Positions 1 to 7,953 of a DNA stretch of 64,000 bases are shown here, one piece after another. The notes below the pieces were generated by a model. It searched no databases. It saw only the letters and a program-made list of their open reading frames with translations, and was not told where the DNA came from. Within the stretch, counting starts at the first letter, position 1; each line of letters opens with the position of its first letter. This DNA comes from Paraburkholderia fungorum. Lineage in GTDB: Bacteria > Pseudomonadota > Gammaproteobacteria > Burkholderiales > Burkholderiaceae. Made by a program: the position numbers and the translations under genes. The DNA is taken from contig NZ_MCAS01000056.1 of assembly GCF_003610895.1 (NCBI RefSeq), positions 124,001-188,000 on the forward strand. Reading direction: 5' to 3'.

Positions 1-2178
1 GTTCGAAACCGGCTCGATGGCATTAGCGGCAACGGGGCTCAACGCGACCGCGCAGAACTTGAGTTCGGGTTGCTGCGAGATCGCATCGATTGCATCGCTG
101 GTGACGGCGTTGATACACAGGTCGTCGCCAAAGACGTCGTTCCAGTGCATTGGCGCAAAGCAGTTCCCTGCCTGCACGCGTTCGGTGACGACGGCGGGCA
201 GCACGGCCCGCCCACGCCGTGACCGGATCTCGACCGGATCTCTGGCCTTGATACCGAGCGTGGCCGCGTCTTCCGGATGAATCTCGACGAACGGGCCCGG
301 ATTGAGCTTGTTGAGCATCGCGACCTTGCCGGTCTTGGTCATGGTGTGCCATTGATGCTGCAGGCGGCCCGTATTCAGCACGATCGGAAATTCCCGATCC
401 GGCAGCTCGGCCGGGGCGGCGAAGGCACGGGCGAAGAACACGGCCTTGCCGTTCGCGGTTGGGAACACGAGCCGCGGGCGGCTGCCGTCGGGCCTTTCCT
501 TCAGTGCCTGGCTAACGCCGTCGTTCAGATAGCGAATGGGGTTGCGCTCGGCGCCATCGCCGGAAGCAAGCGGCCATTGCAGCGGTGTGTCCTTCAGCCG
601 GCCATGGCTTGCGCCGCGCAGGTCGTAGCCGGTTTTCGGATTCGACATGCGCGTGATTTCCGCGAAAACTTCTTCGGCGCTGCCGTAGGTAAACGCATCG
701 GCAAACCCCATTTCACACGCAACGCGCGCAATGATCTGCCAGTCCGGCAACGCGGCGCCAGGCGGCTCGATACCCTTTTGCATCAGCGTCAGATTGCGCT
801 CGGAGTTGATCATCACGCCTTCGGCCTCGGCCCATAGCGCACCGGGCAAGAGCACATCGGCGTAACGGTTGGTCTCGGTATCGAGGAACGCGTCCTGCGA
901 AATCACGAGCTCGGCGGCGCGCAATCCGGCGATAACGTTCTGACGGTTCGCGACGCTCGCCACCGGGTTCGTGCAGATGATCCAGCACGCCTTGATCCCG
1001 CCCGCGGCCATGCGGCTGAACATATCGATCGTGCCGTTGCCGAGCGCCGTTTTCAACGTGCCCTTTGGAATGCCCCACAGGTCTTCGATAAAAACGCGGT
1101 CTTCTTCGACCAGCACCGAACGCTGGCCCGGCAAACCGGGCCCCATGTAGCCCATTTCACGGCCGCCCATTGCATTGGGCTGACCGGTCAGCGAGAACGG
1201 CCCGCTGCCACGGCGGCAAATCTTGCCTGTCGCCAGATGCAGATTGCAAATCGCGTTGGTGTGCCATGTGCCGTGCGTGCTCTGATTGAGGCCCATGGTC
1301 CAGCAGCTCATCCACTCGGGCGCGGCGCCAATCATGCTCGCGGCCTGACGGATGTCCTCGACGGCGAGCCCCGTGATCTCCGCGACTTTTTCGGGCGTGT
1401 AGTCCGCGAGGAAAGCGGGCATCGTGTCCCAGCCCTGGGTGGTCTCAGCGATGAAAACCGCGTCCGTATGGCCGTTTTCATGCAGCAGATGCAGCAGGCC
1501 GTTGAGCAAGGCCAGATCGGTGCCCGGTTTGATCGGCAGAAACAGATCGGCCTTTTCCGCGGTCGTATTGCGGCGCGGATCGACCACGATCAGTTTCGCG
1601 CCGGCCTTCACGCGATCCATCATCCGCAGGAACAGAATCGGATGACAGTCGGCCATATTCGCGCCGATCACGAAGAACAGGTCGGCGTGATCGATGTCTT
1701 CGTAGGATCCCGGCGGCCCGTCCGCACCCAGCGAGAGCTTATAACCACTGCCCGCGCTCGCCATGCACAGACGCGAATTCGATTCGATGTTGTTGGTCCC
1801 GACAAAACCCTTGGCGAGCTTGTTGACGAGATACTGCGCCTCGATCGACATCTGCCCGGACACATAGAACGACAGCGCGTCCGGTCCGTGGGCGTCGAGC
1901 AGGCCGCGCAGACGCGCAGCCGTGTCGCTGATCGCCTGCGCCATCGGCAGCGGCGTCGGATCCTGGCCGCGGGCATGCCGCACGAATGCGCCTTCCAGGC
2001 GCCCGGACTTGCGCAACGCGACGTGCGCCGACTGGCCTTTCGTGCAGAGCCGTCCGAAGTTAGCCGGATGCTCCTTGTCGCCGGCGATTTTCACCACCTG
2101 CCCGTCCTCGACGTGCAGCACCATTCCGCAGCCGACACCGCAGTAGGGGCACACCGTTTTTACGTTACGGGAAGACAT
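1..2178 (-). CDS. nasA: Assimilatory nitrate reductase catalytic subunit, NasA-type (3' end beyond window)
   Basis: Reduces nitrate to nitrite in the cytoplasm using Mo-bis-MGD and a [4Fe-4S] cluster. The reverse strand stays open from 2178 to base 1 (726 codons), so the C-terminus lies outside the window. Near the N-terminus CPYCGVGCG followed about 27 residues later by CTKG is the Cys-x2-Cys-x3-Cys-xn-Cys cluster of the Nas/Nap/FdhF branch. Later stretches such as NSRLCMAS, GANMADCHP, NAMGGREMGYM and the start of the molybdopterin-dinucleotide-binding domain (LNTGRLQHQWHTMT) are typical of NasA. A second in-frame ATG lies at 2190; neither start has a strong Shine-Dalgarno. It follows nirD by 43 bp and is probably the last visible gene of nirB-nirD-nasA. 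Whether it carries the C-terminal BFD extension of some NasA proteins cannot be seen. Confidence 0.93.
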   Translation of the reverse strand, partial: MSSRNVKTVCPYCGVGCGMVLHVEDGQVVKIAGDKEHPANFGRLCTKGQSAHVALRKSGRLEGAFVRHARGQDPTPLPMAQAISDTAARLRGLLDAHGPDALSFYVSGQMSIEAQYLVNKLAKGFVGTNNIESNSRLCMASAGSGYKLSLGADGPPGSYEDIDHADLFFVIGANMADCHPILFLRMMDRVKAGAKLIVVDPRRNTTAEKADLFLPIKPGTDLALLNGLLHLLHENGHTDAVFIAETTQGWDTMPAFLADYTPEKVAEITGLAVEDIRQAASMIGAAPEWMSCWTMGLNQSTHGTWHTNAICNLHLATGKICRRGSGPFSLTGQPNAMGGREMGYMGPGLPGQRSVLVEEDRVFIEDLWGIPKGTLKTALGNGTIDMFSRMAAGGIKACWIICTNPVASVANRQNVIAGLRAAELVISQDAFLDTETNRYADVLLPGALWAEAEGVMINSERNLTLMQKGIEPPGAALPDWQIIARVACEMGFADAFTYGSAEEVFAEITRMSNPKTGYDLRGASHGRLKDTPLQWPLASGDGAERNPIRYLNDGVSQALKERPDGSRPRLVFPTANGKAVFFARAFAAPAELPDREFPIVLNTGRLQHQWHTMTKTGKVAMLNKLNPGPFVEIHPEDAATLGIKARDPVEIRSRRGRAVLPAVVTERVQAGNCFAPMHWNDVFGDDLCINAVTSDAIDAISQQPELKFCAVALSPVAANAIEPVSN

Positions 2179-2221
2179 GGCAGGAGGCATCGTCGAGAGG
2201 GTTGGCGAGGAAATCAGCAGC

Positions 2222-2575
2222 TCACATCGCGACCCACACCTGCCCGCTTTCCACCCGCGCCGCGAACGCGCTGACGGAATAGGCCGGTGTTTCGAGGCAC
2301 TCGCCGGTGCGCAGATCGAAGTGATGCTTGTAGATCGGCGAGGCGACCACGAGGCGCTCGCCGAGGTTGCCGATCAGCCCGCGCGAGAGCACGGCCGCTT
2401 GCGAGCCCGGATCGTAGTTTTCGATCGCGTACACGACGGTGTCTTCGTCGCCGTTGTCAACATGGAATACCGCCACCTGTTCGCCATTGACGAGCGCGCA
2501 CACGCCCGTGTTGGGAACAATGTCGTCAATCGGGCAAATCGGTGTCCAGGCAAGCGGAAGACGGTCAAGGTTCAT
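2222..2575 (-). CDS. nirD: Nitrite reductase (NADH) small subunit NirD
   Basis: 117-residue Rieske-like small subunit of the cytoplasmic NADH-dependent assimilatory nitrite reductase, partner of NirB. The start at 2575 (MNLDRLPLAW) is chosen because GAGGA lies just upstream; a longer reading frame exists but runs into nirB. The sequence shows the NirD pattern: CPIDDIVPNTGVCALVNGEQVAVFHV, then DPGSQAAVLSRGLIG, then ASPIYKHHFDLRTGECLE. As in other NirD proteins, the Cys-His ligands of a true Rieske cluster are missing, so it should not bind iron-sulfur. It lies 34 bp after nirB and 43 bp before nasA, consistent with one operon. Confidence 0.95.
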   Translation of the reverse strand: MNLDRLPLAWTPICPIDDIVPNTGVCALVNGEQVAVFHVDNGDEDTVVYAIENYDPGSQAAVLSRGLIGNLGERLVVASPIYKHHFDLRTGECLETPAYSVSAFAARVESGQVWVAM

Positions 2576-2609
2576 GGCGCAGGTCCTCAGTGAGTGACGC
2601 AAAAAAGAA

Positions 2610-5150
2610 TCAAACGGTTTCGACAACCACAGGAATCGAAGCGAGTTTCGAGCGCCGCTCTTCGAGCGTCGCGGGCCGGATCTGGCCGCGTTCTTCGACA
2701 AAGGCGACGTTGCTGTCCGGCTCGCCACTGTTCACGAAGTGGCGGAAGCGCTTGCGCGTTTCAGGATCGGTAACGGCTTTCTTCCATTCGCACTCGTAGG
2801 TGTCGACCACCTGCTGCATGTCCGCCTCGAGTTCCGCGGCCACGCCCAGGTGATCGTTGACGACGACGTCCTTCAGATAATCGAGTCCGCCTTCCAGGTT
2901 GTCGCGCCATACGCTGGTGCGTTGCAGACGATCGGCCGTGCGCACGTAGAACATCAGGAAGCGGTCGATGTAGCGCACCAGCGTGTCCTTATCGAGGTCC
3001 GAGGCGAGCAGTTCGGCATGGCGTGGTTTCATGCCGCCGTTGCCGCAGACGTAGAGATTCCAGCCCTTCTCCGTGGCGATGATGCCGACGTCCTTGCCCT
3101 GCGCCTCCGCGCATTCGCGCGTGCAGCCCGACACGCCGAATTTGATCTTGTGCGGGGTACGCAGGCCCTTGTAGCGATTCTCGAGCTCGACCGCGAGGCC
3201 CACCGAATCGCCGACGCCGTAGCGGCACCACGTCGAACCCACACACGACTTCACCGTGCGCAGCGATTTGCCGTACGCATGGCCCGATTCGAAACCGGCC
3301 GCGATCAGTTCTTCCCAGATGAAGGGCAACTGTTCGACCCGCGCTCCAAACAGATCGACCCGCTGACCACCGGTGATCTTCGTGTACAGGCCGTATTTCT
3401 TCGCGACCTGGCCGACTGTGATCAAACCGTCAGGCGTTACTTCGCCGCCTGCCATGCGCGGCACGACTGAATAGGTGCCGTCGCGCTGGATGTTGGCGAG
3501 GTAGTAATCGTTGGTGTCCTGCAGCGAGGCGTGTTCTTTCTTCAGCACGAATTCGTTCCAGCACGAGGCGAGGATGCTCGCCACGGCCGGTTTGCAGATA
3601 TCGCAGCCGAAGCCGTGTCCGTGCTTCGCCAGCAGCGCGCCGAAACTGCGCACGCCTTCCACACGCACGATGTGAAACAACTCCTGGCGCGAATAGGAAA
3701 AGTGCTCGCACAGATGGTTGTTGACCGCGAGGCCCTGCTTTTTCATCTCGGCCTTCATCACCTGCGTAACGAGTGGTACGCAACCGCCGCACGAGGTGCC
3801 GGCCTGGGTTGCGCACTTCAACGCGCCGATGTCGGTCGCGCCCGCACAAACGGCCGCGCACAGGTCGCCTTTCGAGACGTTGTTGCACGAGCAGATCTGC
3901 GCGGCGGCCGGCAATGCCTCGACGCCGAGCGCCGGTTTTGCCTGACCGTCTGACGACGGCAGAATCAGGAATTCAGGCGACGCCGGCAACTCGATCCGGT
4001 TCAGCATCATCTGCAGCAGCGTGCCGTACTCACTCGCCTCGCCCACCATCACGCCGCCGAGCAGATACTTGCCGCACCCGGACACCACCAGCTTCTTGTA
4101 GACCTGCTTGCGTTCGTCGCTGAACTGATAGGCGCGGCTGCCCGGTGTGTTGCCGTGCGCGTCGCCGATGCTGGCAACGTCCACGCCCATCAGCTTCAGC
4201 TTGGTGCTCATGTCGGCGCCCGCGAACTCCGCCGGGTCGCCGAGCAGTTGCTTCGCCACCGTGCGCGCCATGTCGTAACCGGGCGCCACGAGGCCGAACA
4301 GTTGACCGTTCCATAGCGCACACTCGCCGATCGCGTAGATGTGCGGGTCGCTCGTTCGGCACGCGTTGTCGATCACGATGCCGCCGCGCTCACCGAGTGC
4401 GAGGCCGCTCGCACGGGCCAGATCGTCGCGCGGACGAATGCCCGCGGAGAACACGATCATGTCCGTGTCGAGGAAGCTGCCGTCGGCGAACTGCATGCGA
4501 TGCGTGCCGTTCTCGCCGTCGACAATCGCGGTGGTGTTCTTCTGCGTGTGTACCGTCAGGCCGAGCTCTTCGATCTTGCTGCGCAGCACGCGTCCGCCCC
4601 CTTCGTCGACCTGTACCGCCATCAGGCGCGGCGCGAATTCGACCACGTGCGTTTGCAAGCCCATGTCGCGCAAGGCCTTCGCGCATTCGAGACCGAGCAG
4701 GCCGCCGCCGACCACCGTGCCGGTCTTCGAGCGCGCGCCGCATTCCTGCATGGCTTCCAGGTCGTCGATGGTGCGATAGACGAAGCAGTCGGCCCGCTCG
4801 CGGCCTTGCACGGGGGGCACGAACGGATAGGAACCCGTGGCGAACACCAGCTTGTCGTACGGCAAGGTCTCGCCGGTCGATACCGTCACGGTGCGCGCAT
4901 CGCGATCGATCGCCACTGCTTTCGCATTCAGCTTCAGCAAGACGTTCTGGCGTTCGAAGAAACCCGGTTCGACGAGCGAGAGATCGTCCGCCGTCTTGCC
5001 CGAAAAGAATTCGGACAGGTGCACGCGGTCGTAAGCGGGCCGGGATTCTTCGCACAGCACAGTAATGTCGAGGCCATGCGCCGCGTCTTGCGCCAGGCAT
5101 TCGACCAGTTTGTGGCCGACCATCCCGTGACCGATAACGATGATTTTCAT
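2610..5150 (-). CDS. nirB: Nitrite reductase (NADH) large subunit NirB
   Basis: 846 residues, the normal length for NirB. It reduces nitrite to ammonium with NADH in the cytoplasm. Order of domains: FAD/NAD(P)-binding reductase (IGHGMVGHKL at the N-terminus, VVGGGLLGLECAKAL near residue 147), BFD-type [2Fe-2S] region around 417-460 (ICSCNN ... TSCGGC), then the sulfite/nitrite reductase half-domains with the siroheme/[4Fe-4S] cysteines near 636-680 (SCVGSTWC and SGCTRECAE). The ATG at 5150 follows GAGGAA at about 9 nt. It is the first gene of the leftward operon; its 5' leader carries a sigma-54 promoter and an intrinsic terminator (listed separately). Siroheme would be supplied by the divergent SUMT gene. 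Confidence 0.97.
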   Translation of the reverse strand: MKIIVIGHGMVGHKLVECLAQDAAHGLDITVLCEESRPAYDRVHLSEFFSGKTADDLSLVEPGFFERQNVLLKLNAKAVAIDRDARTVTVSTGETLPYDKLVFATGSYPFVPPVQGRERADCFVYRTIDDLEAMQECGARSKTGTVVGGGLLGLECAKALRDMGLQTHVVEFAPRLMAVQVDEGGGRVLRSKIEELGLTVHTQKNTTAIVDGENGTHRMQFADGSFLDTDMIVFSAGIRPRDDLARASGLALGERGGIVIDNACRTSDPHIYAIGECALWNGQLFGLVAPGYDMARTVAKQLLGDPAEFAGADMSTKLKLMGVDVASIGDAHGNTPGSRAYQFSDERKQVYKKLVVSGCGKYLLGGVMVGEASEYGTLLQMMLNRIELPASPEFLILPSSDGQAKPALGVEALPAAAQICSCNNVSKGDLCAAVCAGATDIGALKCATQAGTSCGGCVPLVTQVMKAEMKKQGLAVNNHLCEHFSYSRQELFHIVRVEGVRSFGALLAKHGHGFGCDICKPAVASILASCWNEFVLKKEHASLQDTNDYYLANIQRDGTYSVVPRMAGGEVTPDGLITVGQVAKKYGLYTKITGGQRVDLFGARVEQLPFIWEELIAAGFESGHAYGKSLRTVKSCVGSTWCRYGVGDSVGLAVELENRYKGLRTPHKIKFGVSGCTRECAEAQGKDVGIIATEKGWNLYVCGNGGMKPRHAELLASDLDKDTLVRYIDRFLMFYVRTADRLQRTSVWRDNLEGGLDYLKDVVVNDHLGVAAELEADMQQVVDTYECEWKKAVTDPETRKRFRHFVNSGEPDSNVAFVEERGQIRPATLEERRSKLASIPVVVETV

Positions 5151-5230
5151 GACCGCGGTTCCTCAGTGTGCTGTGCTTGCTGTACTTCGGTCGCTCACGC
5201 GTGACATCGGGCGAAAGCGATTCCGGAAAT

Positions 5231-5282
5231 AAAAACGGCGTCCCGCGAACCCAGTCGATGACTGAATTCGGGGGACGCCGTT
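5231..5282 (-). terminator. Intrinsic terminator/attenuator in the nirB leader
   Basis: Read leftward, an 11-bp perfect stem (5272-5282 with 5234-5244) encloses further pairings (CGAA/TTCG and CAGTC/GACTG) and is followed by TTTTTATTT. It sits between the sigma-54 promoter and the nirB ATG, about 80 bp before the gene. Such a terminator inside a leader would block nirBD-nasA unless read through, as in NasT/NasR (ANTAR) antitermination. Its core GGACAACGGCGTCCCC is identical to the one in the opposite leader. Confidence 0.8.
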
Positions 5283-5298
5283 GTCCTGACCTGTATTG

Positions 5299-5324
5299 CA
5301 GCGAGTGCCCTGTTGTTGCACTCG
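5299..5324 (-). other. Leader RNA hairpin upstream of the nirB attenuator
   Basis: An 8-bp perfect inverted repeat (GCGAGTGC/GCACTCGC, 9-nt loop) lies between the proposed nirB transcription start and the terminator. It may be part of an antiterminator or a binding site for an ANTAR protein. I could not identify the canonical paired hexaloops with confidence. Confidence 0.45.
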
Positions 5325-5360
5325 CGCCGGATCCACGTTGATCCGATGGCAAGGCTTAAC

Positions 5361-5375
5361 GCAAAGCCCGTGCCA
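5361..5375 (-). promoter_or_regulatory. Sigma-54 promoter for nirB-nirD-nasA
   Basis: On the minus strand TGGCAC-GGGCT-TTGC matches the -24/-12 consensus TGGCACG-N4-TTGC exactly. Transcription would start about 12 nt downstream, near 5350, giving a leader of roughly 200 nt that contains the hairpin and terminator listed here. RpoN dependence is established for many nitrate assimilation operons. Confidence 0.82.
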
Positions 5376-5476
5376 GGCATCCGAAATGCGGTCGGCAGCC
5401 CCGTGGCGCGGGCCTGCGCAGCGAATAAGACGAGTGTGCGGCGAACCGCGCGCGCGTCACGATTTGATGCAGTGAA

Positions 5477-5491
5477 GCACAGGGATGGTGC
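5477..5491. promoter_or_regulatory. NtrC-like enhancer site 1
   Basis: GCAC-N7-GTGC (GCACAGGGATGGTGC), the arm spacing of the NtrC consensus TGCACYAWWWTRGTGCA. It lies about 100-120 bp upstream of both divergent sigma-54 promoters, a typical enhancer distance. The AT-rich centre of the consensus is not conserved. Confidence 0.65.
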
Positions 5492-5497
5492 GACGCA

Positions 5498-5512
5498 GCA
5501 CTGTGCACGTGC
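5498..5512. promoter_or_regulatory. NtrC-like enhancer site 2
   Basis: A second GCAC-N7-GTGC (GCACTGTGCACGTGC), exactly 21 bp (two helical turns) from site 1. That places both on the same DNA face, as needed for cooperative NtrC binding. Confidence 0.65.
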
Positions 5513-5613
5513 GAGCGGCAAGCATGCGGGCGGTGCACTGCGGGTGCCCCGCCTGTGCATTTGCAGGCCTCCCGGCACAGCATGGCAAGGCTCGAACAGG
5601 CATTGCCGGCTGA

Positions 5614-5629
5614 TGGCGCGGGTCTTGCA
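5614..5629 (+). promoter_or_regulatory. Sigma-54 promoter for the SUMT gene
   Basis: TGGCGCG-GGTC-TTGCA differs from the -24/-12 consensus TGGCACG-N4-TTGCA at one base. Transcription would start near 5640, leaving a leader of about 170 nt with the terminator at 5708-5756 ahead of the gene. Confidence 0.75.
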
Positions 5630-5707
5630 TGACAGACGGACAGAACCTTTCGGCAACGCAGCCGGAGTGGCCTGAAAATCGTTGAAGATAGTCAGCAACA
5701 AACGGAC

Positions 5708-5756
5708 AACGGCGTCCCCTCGCGACCATCGCGAGTGGACGCCGTTTTGTTTTTAT
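5708..5756 (+). terminator. Intrinsic terminator/attenuator in the SUMT leader
   Basis: A long hairpin: a 10-bp outer stem (5708-5717 with 5737-5746), a mismatch, a 7-bp inner stem (5719-5725 with 5729-5735) and a CCA loop, followed by TTGTTTTTAT. It lies 55 bp before the ATG and downstream of the sigma-54 promoter. It shares the core GGACAACGGCGTCCCC and a similar TTTTATCCGG tail with the nirB leader terminator, suggesting one antiterminator acts on both. Confidence 0.82.
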
Positions 5757-5810
5757 CCGGCGCGAGCGGTATGACGACCGTGAGCCATCACAGACGCTAA
5801 GGACACCAGG

Positions 5811-6626
5811 ATGAACACCGTCACAGGCAAAGTCACGTTATTGAGCGCCGGCCCGGGCGAGCTCGACCTGCTCACGCTCAAAGCCGCGAAAGCACTGGCG
5901 GCCGCCGATGTCGTGCTGCTCGACGACCTCGCCAACCCGGAGATCGTCACCCTGGCGCCGCGGGCGCGCGTGATTCGCGTCGGCAAACGCGGCGGTTGCC
6001 GCTCCACGCCGCAAGTGTTCATCGAGCGGCTGATGCAGCGCTACGCACGCAAGGGGTTGCATGTGGTGCGAGTCAAGGGCGGCGAGGCACTGCTGTTCGG
6101 GCGAGCCGGTGAAGAACTCGCTGCCTTGCGTGCCGCGGGCATTCCTGTTGCGATCGTCAACGGCATCTCGTCAGGCTTCGCGGCCGCTGCGGGTCTCGGC
6201 GTCTCGCTCACGCATCGCCGTCATTGCAATGGTGTGAGCTTCATAACCGCGCATACGGAGGATCACGGCGAGCCGGATTGGGCCGCGCTGGCCGCGACCC
6301 GCACCACGCTGGCGATCTATATGGGCATGCGGCGCGTCGAGAGCCTCGCCACGGCGTTGCTCGCCAGCTTGCCCGCCGACACACCCGCTGCTGTCGTGCA
6401 GTGGGCAGGCAGCGCCAACGAGCGGCGTCTGCTGACACGCCTCGACCGGCTGGCCGCCGACGCGGCGAGCGCTGGCTTCGGCAGTCCGGCGGTGATTCTG
6501 GTGGGAAGCGCGATCGGCGAAAGCGTCGAGCGCGGGATTTCAGGTCGCGAGGCGCACGCCGATCAACCCGCCGGGATGCAAGCTGATCGGCGGACGCCGG
6601 CCGAAGCCATCGCCCAGGCCGCGTGA
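5811..6626 (+). CDS. cobA: Uroporphyrinogen-III C-methyltransferase (SUMT), CobA/CysG-C type
   Basis: 271 residues. Uses S-adenosylmethionine to methylate uroporphyrinogen III to precorrin-2, the first step to siroheme, the cofactor of NirB. Tetrapyrrole methylase blocks are in order: LLSAGPGELDLLTLKAAKAL (SAM loop), VVRVKGGEALLFGRAGEEL, NGISSGFAAAAGLGVSLTHR, and AIYMGMRRV. Two usually conserved aspartates appear as glutamates (GPGE for GPGD, KGGE for KGGD), so it is a divergent member, perhaps dedicated to nitrite reductase. There is no precorrin-2 dehydrogenase domain. It is divergent from nirB and shares its regulatory spacer. It ends 2 bp from the convergent histidine kinase gene. Confidence 0.9.
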   Translation: MNTVTGKVTLLSAGPGELDLLTLKAAKALAAADVVLLDDLANPEIVTLAPRARVIRVGKRGGCRSTPQVFIERLMQRYARKGLHVVRVKGGEALLFGRAGEELAALRAAGIPVAIVNGISSGFAAAAGLGVSLTHRRHCNGVSFITAHTEDHGEPDWAALAATRTTLAIYMGMRRVESLATALLASLPADTPAAVVQWAGSANERRLLTRLDRLAADAASAGFGSPAVILVGSAIGESVERGISGREAHADQPAGMQADRRTPAEAIAQAA

Positions 6627-6628
6627 CA

Positions 6629-7837
6629 TCATGCAGCGATCGGCATTCTCGCGATGAACATCGTGCCTGCCTCGGCGGACGATTCGACTTCGAGCGTACC
6701 GCCGTGGGCAAGCACAATCTGCTTGCAGATGTACAGACCAAGCCCCAGACCACCGCCCGGCTTGCTGGTGGCCGGTCGCCAGTAAGGCTGGAAGACCTTG
6801 TGCAGGACATCCGGTGCAATTGCGTCGCCGCCGTTGCGCACGCTCAGCACGAACGCGCCGTTCTCCACCCGGGCCGTCACGGCGACCGGAAACTGGGCCG
6901 AGCCATGCGTCAACGCGTTGCCGAGCAGGTTCGAAAGCAACTGTTGCACGCGCGCGCGGTCACACCGGACCCGCGTGGAGATCGCGATATCGTCCTCCAG
7001 CACCCGTTCCGGATTGGCCTCGCGCGATTCGGCGAGCACCGCGCGCAGCGCACTGGCCAGATCGTCGACGTCCTCGATCGACACGTCGACACCGGAACCG
7101 AGGCGCCCGCGCGCGAAGTCCATCACGTCGTCGATCAGGCGCGCCATACGCAAGGTCGTGGTCTTCAGACGCTGGCCGATTTTTACGAGGTCTGGCTCGT
7201 TCTTGCGCAGCGTCAGCAGCTCGGCGGTCGCGCTGATTGCGGAGAGCGGGTTGCGCAAGTCGTGGCCGAGCACCGCGATGAACTGTTCGCGCAAGCTGGA
7301 ATTTTCCCGCTCGTCGAGCAAGGCCTCCTCGGCCGCCTGCTGGCGGTCTTCCGTGACCAGCTGGGCCGCGATCAGATCGGCGAATACCTCGAACATGCTT
7401 AGCGTGCGCGCATTCGAGAGGTCGTTCGGATTCGGATCGATCGCGCAGAGATTACCGAAGTAGCGGCCATCGGGCAAAACGATCGGCACGGAAATATAAC
7501 TGCCCAGCTTGTAGATCTGCGCTGTGTGATGGCCTTTGTAGACCGGGTCTTCGGCGAAATTGTCGATCACGATCGAGGCGCGCGCGGCGCGCGACTCGAA
7601 ACACAGCGTGGTATGCAGATCGAGCCGGCCGCCGGCGACCAGACCGAAGTTCACTTCGTCCTGCACCGCGCAGGCGGTCCAGCTGTGTTCCGAGACCCGG
7701 GCCACGGCTGCAAAGCCCATTCCGGTGTTCTTGCAGATCAGGCGCAGGATCGACGGCACCGCTTCGATGCGGCTGACCGCCTCGATGTCCCGTGCGATTC
7801 GCGCTTCCTCATTGGCCTCAAGCGGTAATTTATTCAT
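6629..7837 (-). CDS. GAF-domain sensor histidine kinase
   Basis: 402 residues, no transmembrane segment seen, so a cytoplasmic sensor. GAF domain at about 20-170 (SVPIVLPDGRYFGNLCAIDP near its end), then HisKA with phospho-acceptor in VLGHDLRNPLSAI around residue 193. The HATPase_c region follows, with N box LLSNLLGNALTHG and a G-rich stretch PGGGLGLGLYICKQIV. The ligand is not evident; no tetrapyrrole-binding Cys pattern is convincing. It is divergent, by 116 bp, from a single-domain response regulator that may be its partner, although the two are not in one operon. Confidence 0.88.
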   Translation of the reverse strand: MNKLPLEANEEARIARDIEAVSRIEAVPSILRLICKNTGMGFAAVARVSEHSWTACAVQDEVNFGLVAGGRLDLHTTLCFESRAARASIVIDNFAEDPVYKGHHTAQIYKLGSYISVPIVLPDGRYFGNLCAIDPNPNDLSNARTLSMFEVFADLIAAQLVTEDRQQAAEEALLDERENSSLREQFIAVLGHDLRNPLSAISATAELLTLRKNEPDLVKIGQRLKTTTLRMARLIDDVMDFARGRLGSGVDVSIEDVDDLASALRAVLAESREANPERVLEDDIAISTRVRCDRARVQQLLSNLLGNALTHGSAQFPVAVTARVENGAFVLSVRNGGDAIAPDVLHKVFQPYWRPATSKPGGGLGLGLYICKQIVLAHGGTLEVESSAEAGTMFIARMPIAA

Positions 7838-7953
7838 AAGAAGCAGTGTCAGATAGCGTGCGGGAATGACCGAAGAAAGCGGATTCTTTGAGCCCCGATT
7901 CTAGCGGGACTTCAAATTGCTCAATACCAGGTACGTAACCTGGGAGAAACCGG

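Noticed and set aside
5358..5373. Hexaloop hairpin (GGCTT/AAGCC) as an ANTAR target
   Set aside because: It coincides with the -12 element of the sigma-54 promoter and so would not be in the transcript.
5195..5701. 168-codon minus-strand frame in the nirB-SUMT spacer
   Set aside because: It overlaps both leaders, both sigma-54 promoters and the terminators; Cys/Arg-rich translation without family resemblance.
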